A stretch of DNA of 64,000 nucleotides from Chlorops oryzae (lineage: Eukaryota > Arthropoda > Insecta > Diptera > Chloropidae), in contig CM035809.1 of assembly GCA_020466095.1 (NCBI GenBank), positions 25,263,455-25,327,454 of the forward strand. The letters are read 5' to 3'. Under the pieces are notes generated by a model, which worked only from the letters and a program-made list of their open reading frames with translations, ran no database searches and was not told the DNA's origin. This document shows, piece after piece, positions 60,238-64,000 of the stretch. The translations under genes were made by a program, and so were the position numbers. Position 1 is the first letter of the stretch. Each line of letters opens with the position of its first letter.

Positions 60238-62600
60238 CACCCTCAAATGGTGGCTTAGTTCCCTTTTGATTTCTTCTAACTAGCCGGCTCAGAACATGCT
60301 TAAAAATATTTGAAAAAAATAGAGAATAAGAGGAAAAAATCCACCACAGTTGACAATATAACCAATGAAAATATAATACTTTAAAAACTCCCAGAATTTT
60401 GTCCTCAGTAATCCACAAAAACCATCCGAATATTTCAAACGACACGCGAAATCGAATCGAACAAATTAACGGTATCAACATGAACATAATATCTCTCCAA
60501 CGAATTATCCAAATTAAAGGCACAAATCTTTAAGGATCCTTGAGGCACTGAAATTTCACAGCTGCAAATCCTCACCATAATCTCACAAATAGTTCTCTCT
60601 ATCTTGTGTTGTCAGCAATTTCTTTTTACGCAATCCAAACTGTTGCGATGGCGCGTGTTTGCGCATGCGCACACGCCAAATTCATGCAGACATTCTAAAA
60701 AAAAAAAAATTAACTATGTAATGGAAAAATAGATCTGACGAGGTTCTTTTCCTTTTCCTTATTCATTTTTATAGGATTTTTTTTTTTTTTTTATTTTCCT
60801 TTTAGGTGACATAACACGTTAGCGGTATTTTGTGAAGGCGACTGACCAGCTCTGAACCTTCAGTTCTTGTTAGCTAGTCACCTTCAGCATATTGTCGCTT
60901 CCTTGGAGTTTGGCCTACAGGTAGAACGGCTGAAACTACTCCGGGAATACATACATATATTTAAAGAATAGTAAGAGAGAGAGAGAGAGAGAAAAATAAA
61001 ATGCGGAAAAGATTTATGCTTGACAAGTTCGAACACGGCATGAGGTCGCGCAAGCGATCAGCCTTATGTGTGGCATAAGGAGAAGAGCCGAAGGCGCCTG
61101 GCCATCGTAATGTCGTCATGAACAGTAATTTTCACTTTAAAGAGTGAAGAGCGATGGAATGGAGTAGGGGTAAAGAAAAGAGTGAAAAGAGTGAAAAGAG
61201 TGGGTGCAAAGGGGGAAAAAATAATATAAAAAAAAAGTAACAAAAAAATAAAAGAAGTAAAGAATGCACTTCATGCGCGTCATGTCAAGTGCGTGTGGCA
61301 CATTTTTAATTAAATCGAAGAGAAAAAAGTAAAAAAAAAAAATTGTATAAGTATATAAACTGGGAAGGGCATCTGTAGGTGCCTTTCTACTCTCTTTCTA
61401 CTCTACATTTATCGGTTCATCTTTCATATAAGTGACTGCATCACTTACGAATCGCTTTTTATCAATTTTAATTGAGTTTCTTGTCTCGTCTTGTCTTGTT
61501 CATGAGAATTTTCACATTTTCTTGGTCAACAAACAACAGGTGGTCGACGGTTCCAACGAGCAGCACGCTTCGATAATAAGACCAAAAAAAAAGAGAGAGA
61601 GAGAGAGAGATCCATCTACATCTGTGTCATTGCGGAGCACACAATCTTGAATTGAGCCAAGCCAAAGTAAACAGAATTTTTCACTTTTTTTTTTTTTTTG
61701 GAAGCATATCGAAAGCTTACGTGACACATTAAAAATTATAAAAATTCAATCAAAGAAACTTAAACATTTAAAAAAAAATTATTTAAAAAAATAAATAAAA
61801 AATCAGTTCAGGTTTCTCAAGAATGAAGTCAGCACAGTTCCACCATCTATGATTGTGCGATGACATTATTGAGATATCGTCTCTCCAATGGGTTTTGTTG
61901 ATTCAATAAATGTCAAGAGTTTCATTTGGGAACAATTTATCAATTTTGATTTACCGTTTATTCTCAAAATTAACATAAATAAGAAGGAAAACCTCCAATG
62001 GGGTCGTCAACGCCTTTGATTGTCGAAATGGATCATAAGATCTACCCACATACGGAGCAATATGGGAGCATTTTGAAGACGATTTTATTGATAGGTACCA
62101 ACTTTATAATAAGCAATGAAAATTATAAATGATATGTACACGGGTTGGCCCAGGGGGATGGGGGATATGATTGGGACCAAAGCATTAAACAAACATAAGA
62201 AAGCCAATTTTACGTTGAGGAAACTTCGTTTAAGAGAGAAATTTGTTAGTATGCCTAGTATACTCTTTTTTTTATAATATGTACCCTTACTAAGGTGTCC
62301 GCCACTGGATATATATGATGAATTATGACTAGAAGAAACTATTTTACCATTTACTAGATATCTTGATTGAGTTTTATGCTGAAATTTAACGATCTCTCTC
62401 AAAAAGAATCACATCAGAATCAATTCATATCCCTTTGTTTTTTTTTTTTTTGTTTTTGCCAACGACATCACAATAGAGCTACAAATAAAGATTTTATTAG
62501 TTCTCCTATAAAAAAATTATCAAGGCTAATCTTTAACCCTGTCGTGCCTACTGTCACAATAAACCCCACTCAGTTAAAACTTGATTTTTTCTATTAGGAC
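60238..62600. other. Non-coding, no gene seen
   Basis: Short AG runs at 60976-60992 and 61592-61609; poly-T near 60779, 61686 and 62439. 60840-61130 is GC-richer but has no recognisable ORF. Confidence 0.4.
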
Positions 62601-62605
62601 ATACT

Positions 62606-63504
<899 letters not shown>

Positions 63505-64000
63505 ATGACAAAGTCACCAGTGATGTCACCGATGACAAATAGGTGACATTGTCATGCATGACATCTTGGAGGACATGTCATCGTGGAGGGATGCTGTTCA
63601 TGTGCTTGCCTCTCATTGGCTACTGAAATATAAATAAGGTTTTCGCGTCAGTTCAGCGTTAGCATGAAGTGGCGTAGTTAGATGATGAGTGCTCGACTCT
63701 GAATTCGAAGATCGCGGGTTCGATCCCTGGCTGAGGCGAACAAAAATTATTAAAAATTGATTTTAAAAAATTTTCGAAATATTCAAAGAGAGGGCAAAGA
63801 AGAGAGTTTTCAACTGACCAGCTATGGATTCTATAAATTAACATTGAGAGAGAAAAGAGCATGTGCTTCTCTTAAATGCTTTTTTTGCCATCGCTCCTCC
63901 TAGGAGGACATGTCACCGGTGAAATCACTGTCCAACTCCTGTACAAATGTCATGCTAGGCGTCCTATGAATTGTCACGCATGCCAGGGTGACAAGTCACC
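63505..64000 (+). mobile_element. TIR element with tRNA-like core, copy B (runs to window end)
   Basis: Clearly homologous to 54814-55268 over its length (for example GTGGAGGGATGCTGTTCATG, GTTCGATCCCTGGCTGAGGC, AACTCCTGTACAAATGTCAT), but independent at the edges. It keeps the full tRNA-like unit. Its left terminus is fused to the CT array, with CATGACAAAGTCACC in place of the copy-A end. Confidence 0.85.
63664..63738 (+). other. tRNA-like core of copy B, resembles tRNA-Gln
   Basis: A box TGGCGTAGTTAGATG at 63670-63684 and perfect B box GGTTCGATCCC at 63717-63727 at tRNA-like spacing. The anticodon region GACTCTGAAT resembles tRNA-Gln (CTG). The acceptor and anticodon stems do not pair well, so it is a SINE-like pol III promoter rather than a working tRNA. 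Confidence 0.65.

Noticed and set aside
59996..60523. 175-codon open frame on the minus strand
   Set aside because: It runs straight through the hAT MITE at 60075-60229 and has no recognisable domain; the hydrophobic N-terminal part comes from AT-rich DNA.
63664..63738. Functional tRNA-Gln gene
   Set aside because: The boxes are good but stems do not pair and the unit sits inside a repeated element; the other copy lacks the 5' half.

Overview
The window looks like nuclear DNA from an insect, most likely a fly. It is AT-rich, with long microsatellites, many short inverted-repeat elements and non-LTR retrotransposon fragments. The one recognisable host coding region lies at 4161-5652 on the minus strand. 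It is the first coding exon of an FGF ligand, best matching the branchless (bnl) type: signal peptide, very long low-complexity N-terminal region, then the first strand of the FGF fold, cut by a splice donor at the position where FGF genes usually carry an intron. Positions 1-4160 are then intron, and everything to the right lies upstream of the start codon. Nothing in the window looks bacterial.

Layout. 1-4160: presumed bnl-like intron. 4161-5652: FGF exon, with two compensating frame changes inside repeats. 6440-12730: a duplicated repeat, a perfect-TIR candidate, a 14-copy-style (AG)n tract, an A-rich simple repeat and a CCCAGC-ended MITE. 17.6-18.6 kb: GATA array. 18.8-20.8 kb: a 79-bp piggyBac-type MITE and a 1.7-kb TIR candidate. 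21.4-22.2 and 26.2-27.2 kb: two (ATC)n arrays. 24.3-25.9 kb: a decayed transposon-like ORF surrounded by six copies of a 15-bp motif. 30.1-30.5 kb: a 28-bp minisatellite. 32.3-33.2 kb: a TIR element carrying two tRNA-like sequences. 34.1-36.8 kb: a minus-strand LINE followed by the tail of an RTE-like LINE. 38-45 kb: several MITEs (TTAA-flanked, hAT-like, fold-back) and a GC-rich island. 46.5-50.7 kb: a CTTAA pentamer array, an inverted duplication and an 11-copy minisatellite. 52.2-55.3 kb: more MITEs, one with a tRNA-like core. 57.5-58.4 kb: a TIR element with a phased array of a 14-bp motif. 59.0-59.5 kb: about 465 bp of near-perfect CCTAA/TTAGG telomere-type repeat. 60.1 kb: a hAT MITE. 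62.6-63.5 kb: a CTCTAT array, then a second copy of the tRNA-cored element running to the window end.

No operon-like or pathway grouping exists. The most unusual material is (a) two loci with arrays of motifs sharing the core TGTnGCGT, one beside a recognisable but broken protein; (b) inverted-repeat elements with tRNA-like cores; and (c) the interstitial TTAGG array, together with a one-base-different TTAAG array 12 kb away. Element boundaries were found by eye and most lack a confirmed target-site duplication; the exceptions are noted.
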